Assembly (NCBI RefSeq): GCF_038957035.1
Contig: NZ_CP152412.1
Coordinates: 496,001 to 560,000 of the forward strand
DNA: 64,000 nucleotides
Direction: 5' to 3'
DNA from: Bradyrhizobium sp. B097
GTDB lineage: Bacteria > Pseudomonadota > Alphaproteobacteria > Rhizobiales > Xanthobacteraceae
The position numbers were made by a program, and so were the translations under genes. The notes beneath the pieces were generated by a model. The model had not been told where the DNA came from. It saw nothing but the letters and a program-made list of their open reading frames with translations, and ran no database searches. Shown here one piece after another: positions 42,788-52,605 of this stretch (position 1 is the first letter of the stretch; each line of letters begins with the position of its first letter).

Positions 42788-45061
42788 TCAGTGGGACGAC
42801 GTCTGACGTCGGTTGAACACCAGAAGCAGAAGGCTGACCGTGAGCAGGATCACACCCGCGATCATCTTCAATTCGGCATCGGTCGCGGTCTTCGGCAGCC
42901 GGATCGTGCCGGGACCTGGCGTCGCGACCGGTGACCGCTTCAGTGCGGCGAGCTGCACCTTGCCGTCGCCGGCGTCGGCGCGGCGTTCGGTCGGTGCAAC
43001 CGGCAGGCGCGGACGCTCGCCGAATACCTTTGCGAACTCCCAGCCCGCGGGCAGGTTGAGCGGCAGTTCAGCAAGCTTCAGCGGCTCGCCTTCGGGACGG
43101 CTCGGCGTCTTGTCGACCGCAACCAGGCTGGTCAGCCGCGTCACAAGCTGATGCTCCAGCGCCAGTGCAAGGATGGTCTTGTCGGCATCCTCCGGGCTCG
43201 CCTGCCGCGTGGTGCGCGCAACCTCGGCATCCGCGATCTTGCGGCGCGCCCACAGCTTGGAGAGGCCCTTGCCTTCGGCGGCATTCGCGAGCGGCAGCGT
43301 CACGCTCCACGGACGATCGCCGATGCGGCCCTTGATCTCGACCGAGCCGGCAAGCTTGTCGAGCTTCGCGGCCAGCACCAGCGGCTCGTCGCGGTAGACA
43401 TCGGGCAGTGCCGACGGCGTCAGGTCGGCCGCCGCCGCGGAGAACTTTGCGGACAGGTTGGTCACCGCCGGATTCTCCAGCTTGGCGAACAGGTCGCGCA
43501 TCCGCTCGTCGACCTGCTCGACCGAGCCGATATGGGTGAAGGTGCCGCGGCCGAGCTCGGCGGCGCGCGTCATTAAATAGGTGTTCGGCGCCGAGCCGAT
43601 GCCGACCATGAAAACGCGCGAGCGGCCGCGCAGCGCGCTGATGGTCTCGAACAATTGCTGCTCGTTGCCGATGGCGCCGTCGGTCAGGAACACGACCTGG
43701 CGGACGTGGTCGGCATCGTCATGGTTGGTGTCGGAGAGCGCTGCGCGCATTGCCGCTACCATTTCGGTGCCGCCGCGCGCCTGCAACGCGCTGACGAACG
43801 CCGTCGCGTTGCCGATATTGGCACTGTTGGCCGCAACCGGCGCCGGGAACAGCGTGTCCATGGTGTCGTCGAAGCGGATCACGTTGAAGCGGTCGGTCGG
43901 CTGCAGGCGGCCGAGCGCGTAGATGAGGCTCGCCTTGGCCTGGATGATCGAGGTGCCGCCCATCGAGCCGGAATTGTCGATCACGAAGATCACTTCACGC
44001 GGCAGGGCCTTCTGTTGCGCCTGTTCGACCGATGGCGGGGTGACGAAGGCCAGCAGATAGTCGGAATTGCCGACATGCTCGCGGAACAGCCCGACCGACG
44101 GCGCCTTCTCGGCGGTCGGCTTCCAGCTCAGCTCGAAATCGCGATCGGCCGGCACCGGGCCTTCGGCGAGCTTGACGATGCGCGTGGTGCTGTCGGGGCT
44201 CTCGATCCTGACCTGGTGGAAATGGCTTTTCACTTCGCCGAGCGCGAAGCCGGCGTTGAGGTGCACCGTGATGTTGGTTGGATTGACCGGGGCGTTCGTT
44301 GCGGGATCGAGCACTTCGGAGGTGATGCGATCGCGATCCGAAACGGGATCGGTCGTGGTGGCGCCCCAGCCGCTGCCATCGGCGCGGAGGTCGACGCTCT
44401 GCACCACCGGCCGCGGATTGTAGCGCGGGCCGACCACCATCGGCACCCGCAGCGAGAACTCGTTGCCGTTCTGCTGCACCGGCTCCTGATATTCGATCTG
44501 CACCAGCACGGTCTCGCCGGGGCCGATATTGGCGACCGAATTGGTGAAGATGTTCGGCCGCTCCTGCTCGGTGAGCGCGGCCTTCTGGCCATTCTGTTTG
44601 GCCTGTTCGTAGATCGCGCGGGCCTGCTGCCGTTCTTTGATGTCGCCGACCACGATGCGGTCGCCGACCACCATCTTCAGCGTGTCGACCGCGCCGCCGG
44701 CCGGCAGCGGATAGACATAGGTCGCTTCCACCCAGTCCTTGGTCGGATTGCGGAAGATCTGCGTGACGCGGGCACGGACCGTCGGACCGGACACGGTGAG
44801 GTCGACATCGATGCCGAGCCTGGTCGCGTCGGCATAGCCGTCGTCGGTCTCGAACAGCAGCGAGCCGGAGCGCGCCTCGCTCGGCCGCAGCACCGCCTGC
44901 TGCGGCAACTCGGCCGACCACACCGGATCAAAGCTCACGAACAGCGCCGCGAAGCCGATCACCAGCGCGGCGACACCTTCCACCAGGAAGAACAGCGCGA
45001 TGCGCATCCGGCGCGATAGGCGGATCTGCGGGCTGCTCTCACATGCATCGTAAATCGTCAT
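42788..45061 (-). CDS. Sortase target: VIT / von Willebrand A protein with C-terminal LPKTA signal
   Basis: 757 residues. N-terminal membrane segment (residues about 18-40, signal/anchor), VIT domain (RARVTQIFRNPTKDWVEATY VYPLPAGGAVDTLKMVVGDR, about 80-190), then a VWA domain with DNSGSMGG (MIDAS) and TDGAIGNE. The end carries the sorting signal LPKTA (722-726), a hydrophobic helix and an RR-containing tail, exactly a sortase substrate layout. This is the family always found with class GN sortase, presumably anchored to the envelope and binding protein or metal. GGAG nine bases before ATG 45061. Confidence 0.9.
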   Translation of the reverse strand: MTIYDACESSPQIRLSRRMRIALFFLVEGVAALVIGFAALFVSFDPVWSAELPQQAVLRPSEARSGSLLFETDDGYADATRLGIDVDLTVSGPTVRARVTQIFRNPTKDWVEATYVYPLPAGGAVDTLKMVVGDRIVVGDIKERQQARAIYEQAKQNGQKAALTEQERPNIFTNSVANIGPGETVLVQIEYQEPVQQNGNEFSLRVPMVVGPRYNPRPVVQSVDLRADGSGWGATTTDPVSDRDRITSEVLDPATNAPVNPTNITVHLNAGFALGEVKSHFHQVRIESPDSTTRIVKLAEGPVPADRDFELSWKPTAEKAPSVGLFREHVGNSDYLLAFVTPPSVEQAQQKALPREVIFVIDNSGSMGGTSIIQAKASLIYALGRLQPTDRFNVIRFDDTMDTLFPAPVAANSANIGNATAFVSALQARGGTEMVAAMRAALSDTNHDDADHVRQVVFLTDGAIGNEQQLFETISALRGRSRVFMVGIGSAPNTYLMTRAAELGRGTFTHIGSVEQVDERMRDLFAKLENPAVTNLSAKFSAAAADLTPSALPDVYRDEPLVLAAKLDKLAGSVEIKGRIGDRPWSVTLPLANAAEGKGLSKLWARRKIADAEVARTTRQASPEDADKTILALALEHQLVTRLTSLVAVDKTPSRPEGEPLKLAELPLNLPAGWEFAKVFGERPRLPVAPTERRADAGDGKVQLAALKRSPVATPGPGTIRLPKTATDAELKMIAGVILLTVSLLLLVFNRRQTSSH

Positions 45062-45260
45062 TTTCGTCACTCCCGAGCGAGGCTTTCGCTGCTTCGCGAT
45101 CATGGAGAGCGGCGGTTTTGGCGCGAGCAGAATGATCGGCAATGATTGGCCGCCGTCCGGCGCGGCCCGCCGCCGTCCGAGGCGGGTTTGTGCGGCTTTG
45201 TGATGGATTGTCCGGTCTGCTAGACTGCGCGGATTGATGGGGAATCAGCGCAGGACCACG

Positions 45261-46025
45261 ATGCCGACGCCGGACAAGCAGCTTTCCGCCGAGCAGAGCC
45301 AGCAGGTCGCGGAGACCATCCGGGAGGAAATCGCGCGCCGCCGCATCTCGCGGCAGACGCTTGCCGAGCAGGCGAAGCTCAGCTTGTCGACACTGGAGAA
45401 GGTGCTCGGCGGCCGCCGCCCGTTCACGCTGGCGACCACCGTGCGGCTCGAGCAGGCGCTCGGCGTGTCCCTGCGCAAGCTGCCGGAGGCGATCAGCTTG
45501 GCCGCGCCTGCCAATGGCGGGATCGCACCCGACAGCCTCGGATCCTATTCGCGCCGCTCGGTGGCGCGGATCGAAGGGACTTACATCACGGTGCGCCCGT
45601 CGTTCGGCGAGCAAGGCTCGTTCTATGCCTATCGGACCGAGATCGCCTGGGACGATGCGGCGTCATCGCTCGGCTTCCGCGAGGGCGAGCGGCAGGATGC
45701 CGATTACACCCAGTATGGCGAGGTGGCGGTGCCCAATGAATCGGGCTTCGTCTATCTCGTCACCAACCGACAGGGCCAGCATCGCGTGATCACGGTCTCG
45801 CGCCCGCGCAATTCCGGTGAGATGTACGGCATCATCACGACGCTGCTCGCCGGCCGCGGCTCGCTCCTGACGCCGGTCGCCGCGGCGATCGCATTCCTGC
45901 CGGTGAAGAACGTGCCGAAGCCGAGCCTCGGCCGGGTATCGGCCGACGATGCCAACTACGCCCTCTATCGCGAGCATCTGCGCCGCACGATCGACGAGCC
46001 GTTCGCGATCTTCCTGCCGGGCTGA
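45261..46025 (+). CDS. XRE-type HTH transcriptional regulator
   Basis: 254 residues. Helix-turn-helix at about residues 18-70 (IREEIARRRISRQTLAEQAK LSLSTLEKVLGGRRPFTLAT). The C-terminal about 160 residues form an unfamiliar beta-rich domain (RSVARIEGTYITVRPSFGEQ; YGEVAVPNESGFVYLVTNRQ) that may sense a ligand. Divergent from the sortase-target gene, so it may control that pair. ATG 45261 has AGGA six bases upstream and is preferred over ATG 45237 and TTG 45234. Cytoplasmic DNA-binding protein. Confidence 0.75.
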   Translation: MPTPDKQLSAEQSQQVAETIREEIARRRISRQTLAEQAKLSLSTLEKVLGGRRPFTLATTVRLEQALGVSLRKLPEAISLAAPANGGIAPDSLGSYSRRSVARIEGTYITVRPSFGEQGSFYAYRTEIAWDDAASSLGFREGERQDADYTQYGEVAVPNESGFVYLVTNRQGQHRVITVSRPRNSGEMYGIITTLLAGRGSLLTPVAAAIAFLPVKNVPKPSLGRVSADDANYALYREHLRRTIDEPFAIFLPG

Positions 46026-46044
46026 CGTCGACAAAAACTTGCCC

Positions 46045-46147
46045 CGTCATCCTGAGGTGCGAGCGCAGCGAGCCTCGAGGGATGCACGGCCACCTATCGG
46101 GCCGTCGACCCCTCGAGACGCCGCTTCGCGGCTCCTCAGGGTGACGG
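46045..46147. repeat. Palindromic repeat, CGTCATCCTGAGG family (copy 2)
   Basis: CGTCATCCTGAGGTGCGAGC ... and GGCTCCTCAGGGTGACGG, with GCATCGC-like blocks reversed against 39485-39587: the GCGAGC and GCCGCG halves have changed places. It lies between convergent genes. Confidence 0.8.
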
Positions 46148-46170
46148 TGAGAGTGCTCGCCGAAACAACG

Positions 46171-46192
46171 AAGCCGCCCGGATGGGCGGCTT
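46171..46192 (-). terminator. Probable terminator of the 46229 binding-protein gene
   Basis: Perfect 9-bp stem AAGCCGCCC / GGGCGGCTT around a 4-base loop, 36 nt beyond the stop of the minus-strand gene. On that strand it is followed by CGTTGTTTC, a short T-rich run, so moderate support for intrinsic termination. Confidence 0.6.
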
Positions 46193-46228
46193 CGCGGTAC
46201 CTGATGCTCGCTGTTCGAGCGCGTGGCG

Positions 46229-47449
46229 CTAGCCGCCGGTCTCGGCGCTGATGATGTCGCCGAACAGCTCCCACTGTCCGTTCTTGAACTGCATCATCTT
46301 GAGCTGCTCGACCGGGGCGAAGTCGGTCGCGCTGGTGTTGATCCGGATGCCGGGGATCAGCGTGTCGGGCGTGAAGTCCTTCAGGCTGGCGGCCTGCTTC
46401 ATCACGTTCTCACGCGTCAAATTGTCACCGGCCTGCTTCAGCACCTGCACCATGGTCTGTGCCGCGGCGTAGCCATAGACCAGATTGGCGTCGGACAGAT
46501 TGGCGCCCGGCATGTACTTCTCGGCGAAGGCCATGAACTTCTTCATGCCCTCGTCATTCTTCCACTGCGGATCGGACGCGTCCTTGAGATAGCCGGCCGA
46601 CAGCACGCCTTCGGAAGCCTCGAGTCCGGCGGGCTTCATGACAGCGCCGATCGAGATCGAGACGTCGGTCATCACGTGCATCGGTTTCCAGCCGAGCTCC
46701 GCGATCTTCTTGATCGCCTGCGCGGCGAATTTCGGCGTCGAGATGTTGACGAACACGTCGGCGCCGGTGTCCTTCAGCTTGACGATGTGGGAATCGATCG
46801 ACGGCTCTGTGGTCTCGTAGCTTTCCTCGGCGACGATCTTGACGCTCGATTTGTCGAGCACCTCCTTGAGGCCGACCAGGTAGTCCTTGCCGAAATCGTC
46901 ATTGGCATAGAAGATCACGACCTTGGCATCCGGCTTGGCCTTGAGGATGTACTTGCCGAAGATCCGCGCCTCGACGCGATAGCTCGGCTGGAAGCCCATG
47001 GTCCACGGAAAATCCTTCGGATCGTTCCACTTGCTGGCGCCGGTGGCGAGGAACAGCTGCGGTACCTTCTTGGCGTTGTGATACTTCTGCACCGCGGTCT
47101 GGGTCGGCGTGCCCAGCGCGTTGAACACCAGGAACACCTCGTCGCTTTCGATCAGCTTGCGGATCTGCTCCACGGTCTTCGGCGGCGAGTAGCCGTCGTC
47201 ATAGGAGATCCAGTTGATCTTGCGGCCGTTGATGCCGCCCTGATCGTTGATCATCTTGAAATAGGCTTCTTCGGTCTTGCCGATGATGCCGTAGGCGGAG
47301 GCGGGACCGCTATAGGCCTCGACATTGCCGATCTTGATCTCGGTGTCGGAGGCGCCGGTGTCATACTTCTTTTGTGCAAAGGCGGCCTGGGTGGAGAGCA
47401 GGCAGAGCGCCGCGGCGGCGGCCAGCAGCGACAATTTTGTGGTTTTCAT
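46229..47449 (-). CDS. ABC transporter substrate-binding protein, branched-chain amino acid (PBP1) type
   Basis: 406 residues, with a signal peptide (LSLLAAAAALCLLSTQAAFA) and the PBP1 start (DTEIKIGNVEAYSGPASAYG). Shares with the proteins at 1922 and 53603 the blocks YFKMINDQGGINGRKI, YDDGYSPPKTVEQIRKLIES and YHNAKKVPQLFL, so they form one paralogous group. Periplasmic receptor for an acid or amide. It lies downstream of, and on the same strand as, an acyl-CoA ligase gene (127-nt gap) and probably delivers that enzyme's substrate. No transporter genes nearby. Confidence 0.9.
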   Translation of the reverse strand: MKTTKLSLLAAAAALCLLSTQAAFAQKKYDTGASDTEIKIGNVEAYSGPASAYGIIGKTEEAYFKMINDQGGINGRKINWISYDDGYSPPKTVEQIRKLIESDEVFLVFNALGTPTQTAVQKYHNAKKVPQLFLATGASKWNDPKDFPWTMGFQPSYRVEARIFGKYILKAKPDAKVVIFYANDDFGKDYLVGLKEVLDKSSVKIVAEESYETTEPSIDSHIVKLKDTGADVFVNISTPKFAAQAIKKIAELGWKPMHVMTDVSISIGAVMKPAGLEASEGVLSAGYLKDASDPQWKNDEGMKKFMAFAEKYMPGANLSDANLVYGYAAAQTMVQVLKQAGDNLTRENVMKQAASLKDFTPDTLIPGIRINTSATDFAPVEQLKMMQFKNGQWELFGDIISAETGG

Positions 47450-47576
47450 AAAGGCAATTTCCTCGATTGATTCTGGTTGGGGACTTACGCAACGAACCCG
47501 CAGCCGGTCCCGGCAGACGGTTGCGGGCAACACTTCTCTCGATATGGCCAGGGAGACGCGACACGCGTCCCCGGGC

Positions 47577-49118
47577 TTATGCGGCCGTATCAGTTGGCTT
47601 CGGCCGGCTGAATTGCTGCCGGAGCGTCGGCTTATGAATTTTGCCTGTCGCATTCCGCGGCAGGGCATCGATGAATTCGATCAGGCGCGGGCACTTGAAC
47701 CGCGCCAGATTGGCTTGGCAATGCGCGTGAATCTCGGCCGGCGTCAGCGTATGGCCCGGCTTCACGGCGATCACGGCCATCCCGACCTCGCCCCATTGCT
47801 CGTTCGGGATGCCAATGACGGCGGCCTCGGCGACGGCTGTCAATTGATGCAGCACGCTCTCGACCTCGGCCGGATAGACGTTCTCGCCGCCGGAGATGTA
47901 CATGTCCTTCCAGCGGTCGACGATGTAGTAGAAGCCTTCTTCGTCGATCCGCGTGGCGTCGCCGGTGTGCAGCCAGCCGTCGGTGAAGGACGAGGCGTTG
48001 GCGTCCGGCCGGTTCCAGTAACCCGGCGTGATGTTCGGGCCCTTGACCCAGAGCTCGCCGAGTTCACCGACCGCCGCATCGCTGCCGTCGGGCCGCACGA
48101 TTCTCACTTCCGTGTGCAGCACCGGCTTGCCGGACGAGCCGGCCTTGCGCGCGGCATCCTCGCGGTCGAGCACCATCACCGCAGGCGAGGTTTCGGTCAT
48201 GCCGTAGCCCTGCTGCAGCGCGACGCCGCGCGCCTCCCAGGTTTTCAGCAGCGGCACCGGCATAGGCGCGCCGCCGACCCCGCCGATCATCAGGCGGCTG
48301 AAATCCACTGATGCGAAGGCCGGATGCTGCGCCATGAACTGGTAGATCGCGGGCACGCCGAAGAACACGTTGATGCCTTGCGCGGGATCGCCGATCAGCT
48401 TCAGCGCCTCGCCGGGATCGAACGCGCGCATGATCAGCACCGTGCCGCCGGCATGCAGCACCGGATTGGTGTAGCAATTCAGCCCGCCGGTGTGGAACAG
48501 CGGCAGCACGGTCAGCAGCACCGAGGCCGGTGAGATGTAGGCGGGGCCGCCGAGATTGACGCAATTCCAGAACGTCATCCCATGCGTGATGATCGCGCCC
48601 TTGGGCTGGCCCGTGGTGCCCGAGGTGTACATGATGGTCGAGATGTCATCGAGCGTGACCTCCTCGAACCGTTCGAGCGGTTTCGCCGCCGCGATGCCGG
48701 CCTCATAGGCACCGCCCGGGCCGAGCCGCACGGTCGATGCGACATCGCAGAGTTTGGCGACCGCAAGTGCGGTCTCGGCGAGCTCGTCGTCATGGATCAT
48801 CACCTTGGGCGCGGCATCGCCGGTGATGTAGCGCAGCTCAGGAACGGTGAGGCGGGTGTTGAGCGGTAGGAAGACCGCCCCGATCCGGAAGCAGGCGAAC
48901 TGCACCTCCAGCGTATCGGTCGTGTTCAGCGCCAGCACCGCGACCCGGTCGCCACTGGCGACCTTGAGGGTGTCGCGCAGATAGCCCGCCAGCCGCGACA
49001 CGCGGGCGTCGAGTTCCGCATAGCTGAAGCGGCGACCGCTCGCGAGATCGACAAGCGCCATCTTGTCCGGCGTGCGCCGGCGATGATGCGCGATCCAGTC
49101 GTAATAACGAACCGGCAA
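47577..49118 (-). CDS. Acyl-CoA synthetase (AMP-forming), fatty/aromatic acid type
   Basis: 513 residues. Adenylation motifs: P-loop-like YTSGTTGQPKGAIITHG (A3, about residue 165-181), GYGMTETSPAV (A5), YIVDRWKDMYISGGENVYPA EVE (A7-A8 with hinge Asp) and the catalytic lysine PRNATGKIHKP (A10). It forms an acyl-AMP then acyl-CoA. The start is TTG 49118: GGAGGGAAA lies just before it and the sequence LPVRYYDWIAHHRRRTPDKM fits the family N-terminus; no ATG/GTG with a ribosome site is near. Divergent from the acyl-CoA dehydrogenase at 49334, so it belongs to the same catabolic set. Confidence 0.87.
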   Translation of the reverse strand: MPVRYYDWIAHHRRRTPDKMALVDLASGRRFSYAELDARVSRLAGYLRDTLKVASGDRVAVLALNTTDTLEVQFACFRIGAVFLPLNTRLTVPELRYITGDAAPKVMIHDDELAETALAVAKLCDVASTVRLGPGGAYEAGIAAAKPLERFEEVTLDDISTIMYTSGTTGQPKGAIITHGMTFWNCVNLGGPAYISPASVLLTVLPLFHTGGLNCYTNPVLHAGGTVLIMRAFDPGEALKLIGDPAQGINVFFGVPAIYQFMAQHPAFASVDFSRLMIGGVGGAPMPVPLLKTWEARGVALQQGYGMTETSPAVMVLDREDAARKAGSSGKPVLHTEVRIVRPDGSDAAVGELGELWVKGPNITPGYWNRPDANASSFTDGWLHTGDATRIDEEGFYYIVDRWKDMYISGGENVYPAEVESVLHQLTAVAEAAVIGIPNEQWGEVGMAVIAVKPGHTLTPAEIHAHCQANLARFKCPRLIEFIDALPRNATGKIHKPTLRQQFSRPKPTDTAA

Positions 49119-49333
49119 ATTTCCCTCCTCTGGAACGGCAGTCTTGCGCCGCCTGTTCCTGGCTCGATTGATGCCATGAATTGGCAGTGGAGGGGGCGTA
49201 TTAGGATACTGTCTTGCGTTTAGTGGCTGGCGAGTGGCCAGATGGAAACCCGATCCGGCGAACAGCGACTCGACGCAAGTGAACAGGGAAAAATCCGGAC
49301 ATCGTCGGAGGCGGGAATCAACGGAGCACGCGG

Positions 49334-50470
49334 ATGGCAAACCCGTTCTACACCAGCGAGCATGAGGCCTTTCGCGAGGTGATGCGGCGCTTTGTGGCCA
49401 AGGAAATCGAGCCTTATGCCCACCAATGGGACGAAGAGGGCGAGTTTCCACGCGCGCTCTATGCCAAGGCGTCCGAAATCGGGCTGCTCGGCCTCGGGTT
49501 CCCGGAAGAATATGGCGGGATCGCCGCCGACCAGTTCATGAAGATCGTGGCCTCGCAGGAACTGGCGCGCGCCGGCGCCGGCGGCATCTCCGCGAGCCTG
49601 ATGAGCCACACCATCGGCTCGCCGCCGATCGCCCGCGCCGCCCGCCCGGAGGTCAAGGCGCGGGTACTGCCGGAGGTGCTTGCGGGCAAGAAGATCTCCG
49701 CGCTGGCGATCACCGAGCCGAGCGGCGGCTCCGATGTCGCGAACCTGCGCACCAAGGCGCAGCGCGACGGCGACCATTACGTCGTCTCCGGCGAGAAGAC
49801 CTTCATCACCTCGGGGATGCGCGCCGACTATCTGACGGTCGCGGTGCGCACCGGCGGCGAGGGGCCGGGCGGCGTCAGCCTGCTCTTGATCGAGGGCAAT
49901 ACGCCGGGCCTGTCCCGCACCAAGCTGAAGAAGATGGGCTGGTGGGCGTCGGATACCGCCACCTTGAATTTCGACGAATGCCGCGTGCCGGTCGAGAATT
50001 TGATCGGCGAGGAAGGCCAGGGCTTCAAGCAGGTCATGTACAACTTCAACAGCGAGCGCATGGGCATGGCGGCGAGCTGCACCGCCTATGCGCGCGTCTG
50101 CCTCGACGAGGCGATCGCCTATGCCAAGGAGCGCAAGACGTTCGGCAAGCCGATCGCCCAGCACCAGGTGATCCGGCACAAGATCGTCGACATGGCGCAG
50201 AAGGTCGCAGCCTCGCAGGCGATGCTGGAAATGCTGGCGTGGCGGCTCAGCCAAGGCGAAAGCCCGGTCGCCGAGATCTGCATGATGAAGAACCAGGCCA
50301 CACAAACCATGGCGCACTGCGCCTCCGAGGCGGTGCAGATCTTTGGCGGCGCCGGCTTCATGCGCGGCATCAAAGTCGAGCGCATCTACCGCGAGGTCAA
50401 GGTCAACGCCATCGGCGGCGGCACCGAGGAGATCATGAAGGATCTCGCGTCAAGGCAGATGGGGCTCTAA
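49334..50470 (+). CDS. Acyl-CoA dehydrogenase
   Basis: 378 residues, full ACAD fold: N-terminal helices, FAD/acyl site (ALAITEPSGGSDVANLRTKA), LITSGMRAD-like loop (KTFITSGMRADY), beta domain, EYMTNFNSERMGMAA-type helix and a C-terminal ETGTEEIMKD motif (read as AIGGGTEEIMKDLASRQMGL). It oxidises an acyl-CoA at alpha-beta positions, passing electrons to ETF. First of the rightward catabolic genes, 216 nt from the divergent ligase gene. Chain-length specificity unknown. Confidence 0.9.
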   Translation: MANPFYTSEHEAFREVMRRFVAKEIEPYAHQWDEEGEFPRALYAKASEIGLLGLGFPEEYGGIAADQFMKIVASQELARAGAGGISASLMSHTIGSPPIARAARPEVKARVLPEVLAGKKISALAITEPSGGSDVANLRTKAQRDGDHYVVSGEKTFITSGMRADYLTVAVRTGGEGPGGVSLLLIEGNTPGLSRTKLKKMGWWASDTATLNFDECRVPVENLIGEEGQGFKQVMYNFNSERMGMAASCTAYARVCLDEAIAYAKERKTFGKPIAQHQVIRHKIVDMAQKVAASQAMLEMLAWRLSQGESPVAEICMMKNQATQTMAHCASEAVQIFGGAGFMRGIKVERIYREVKVNAIGGGTEEIMKDLASRQMGL

Positions 50471-50489
50471 ATGAACCCGACCCAATCGT

Positions 50490-50593
50490 CGTCATTCCGG
50501 GGCGCGCGTAGCGCGAGCCCGGAATCCATCAGGCCGCAGATTCGATGTGAAATGGATTCCGGGCTCGATGCTTCGCATCGCCCCGGAATGACG
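50490..50593. repeat. Palindromic repeat, CGTCATTCCGGGGCG family (copy 1)
   Basis: Arms CGTCATTCCGGGGCGCGCG ... CCCGGAATCCAT and ATGGATTCCGGGCTCG ... CCCCGGAATGACG. Fills the gap between the two acyl-CoA dehydrogenase genes; the ribosome site (AGGTAAG) of the next gene begins right after it. Copies also at 52437-52519 and 57643-57740. Confidence 0.8.
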
Positions 50594-50604
50594 AGGTAAG
50601 AACA

Positions 50605-51773
<1,169 letters not shown>

Positions 51774-51774
<1 letters not shown>

Positions 51775-52430
51775 TGATCACGCTCTATCACTGCGATGCC
51801 GCGCGCTCGTTCCGTCCGCTGTGGATGCTGGAGGAGCTCGGGCTGCCCTATGAGCTGAAGATGCTGCCGTTCCCGCCGCGCGTGTTCGCCAAGGAATATC
51901 TCGGCATCAATCCGCTCGGCACCATCCCGTTCATGGTCGACGGCGAGACGAAGATGACGGAGTCCTCCGGCATCTGCCACTATCTCGGCACCAAATATGG
52001 CCCGACGCCGTTGATCGTAGGCCCCGACGAGCCGGCCTATGGCGCGTTCCTGAACTGGATGTATTTTTCCGACGCGACGCTGACCTTTCCGCAGACATTG
52101 GTGCTTCGCTACAGCCAGCTCGAGCCGGAGGAGCGGCGCAACCCGCAGGTCGCGGGCGATTATGCCAAATGGTTCCTGGGCCGCCTGCGCGCGGTGGAAG
52201 CCGCCGCCGCGAACTCGGAATTCCTCTGCGCGGAACGCTTCACCGCCGCCGACATTGCCAACGGCTATGCGCTCCGGCTCGCCAGCAATATCGGCCTCGC
52301 CAAGGATTTCGGGCCGAATGTCGCGGCCTATTGGGCGCGGCTGCAGCAGCGCGAAGGTTACAGGCGCGCGGTGGCGTCTGAGCAAAAAGCCGGGCAGGAA
52401 CAGAACGTTGCGCCGCGGGCGCGGCCGTAA
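51774..52430 (+). CDS. Glutathione S-transferase family protein
   Basis: 218 residues: thioredoxin-like N-terminal domain (ITLYHCDAARSFRPLWMLEE; NPLGTIPFMVDGETKMTESS GIC with the glutathione-binding cis-Pro and E-S pair) and an all-helical C-terminal domain. Cytoplasmic; may be a lyase/isomerase or a detoxifying enzyme in the acyl-CoA pathway, as its ATG overlaps the stop of the upstream dehydrogenase gene. Substrate unknown. Confidence 0.88.
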
Positions 52431-52436
52431 CTTCTT

Positions 52437-52519
52437 CGTCATTCCGGGGCGATGCGTTAGCATCGAACCCGGAATCTCGAGATTCCGGGCTCGCATCTTC
52501 GATGCGCCCCGGAATGACG
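52437..52519. repeat. Palindromic repeat, CGTCATTCCGGGGCG family (copy 2)
   Basis: CGTCATTCCGGGGCGATGCG ... GGAATCTCGAGATTCC ... GATGCGCCCCGGAATGACG. Lies between the GST and AraC-type genes. Shorter centre than the copies at 50490 and 57643. Confidence 0.8.
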
Positions 52520-52605
52520 ACGTTTAGCCTCGGTGACAGTCTCCGAATTTGCGCTATGGTAGCCCCGCCGCAGCGGCCCAAAGAGCCGCGCGAGGAGGAA
52601 CCGCC

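Noticed and set aside
43655..45019. 454-codon frame antisense to the sortase target
   Set aside because: Shadow frame with no recognisable domain.
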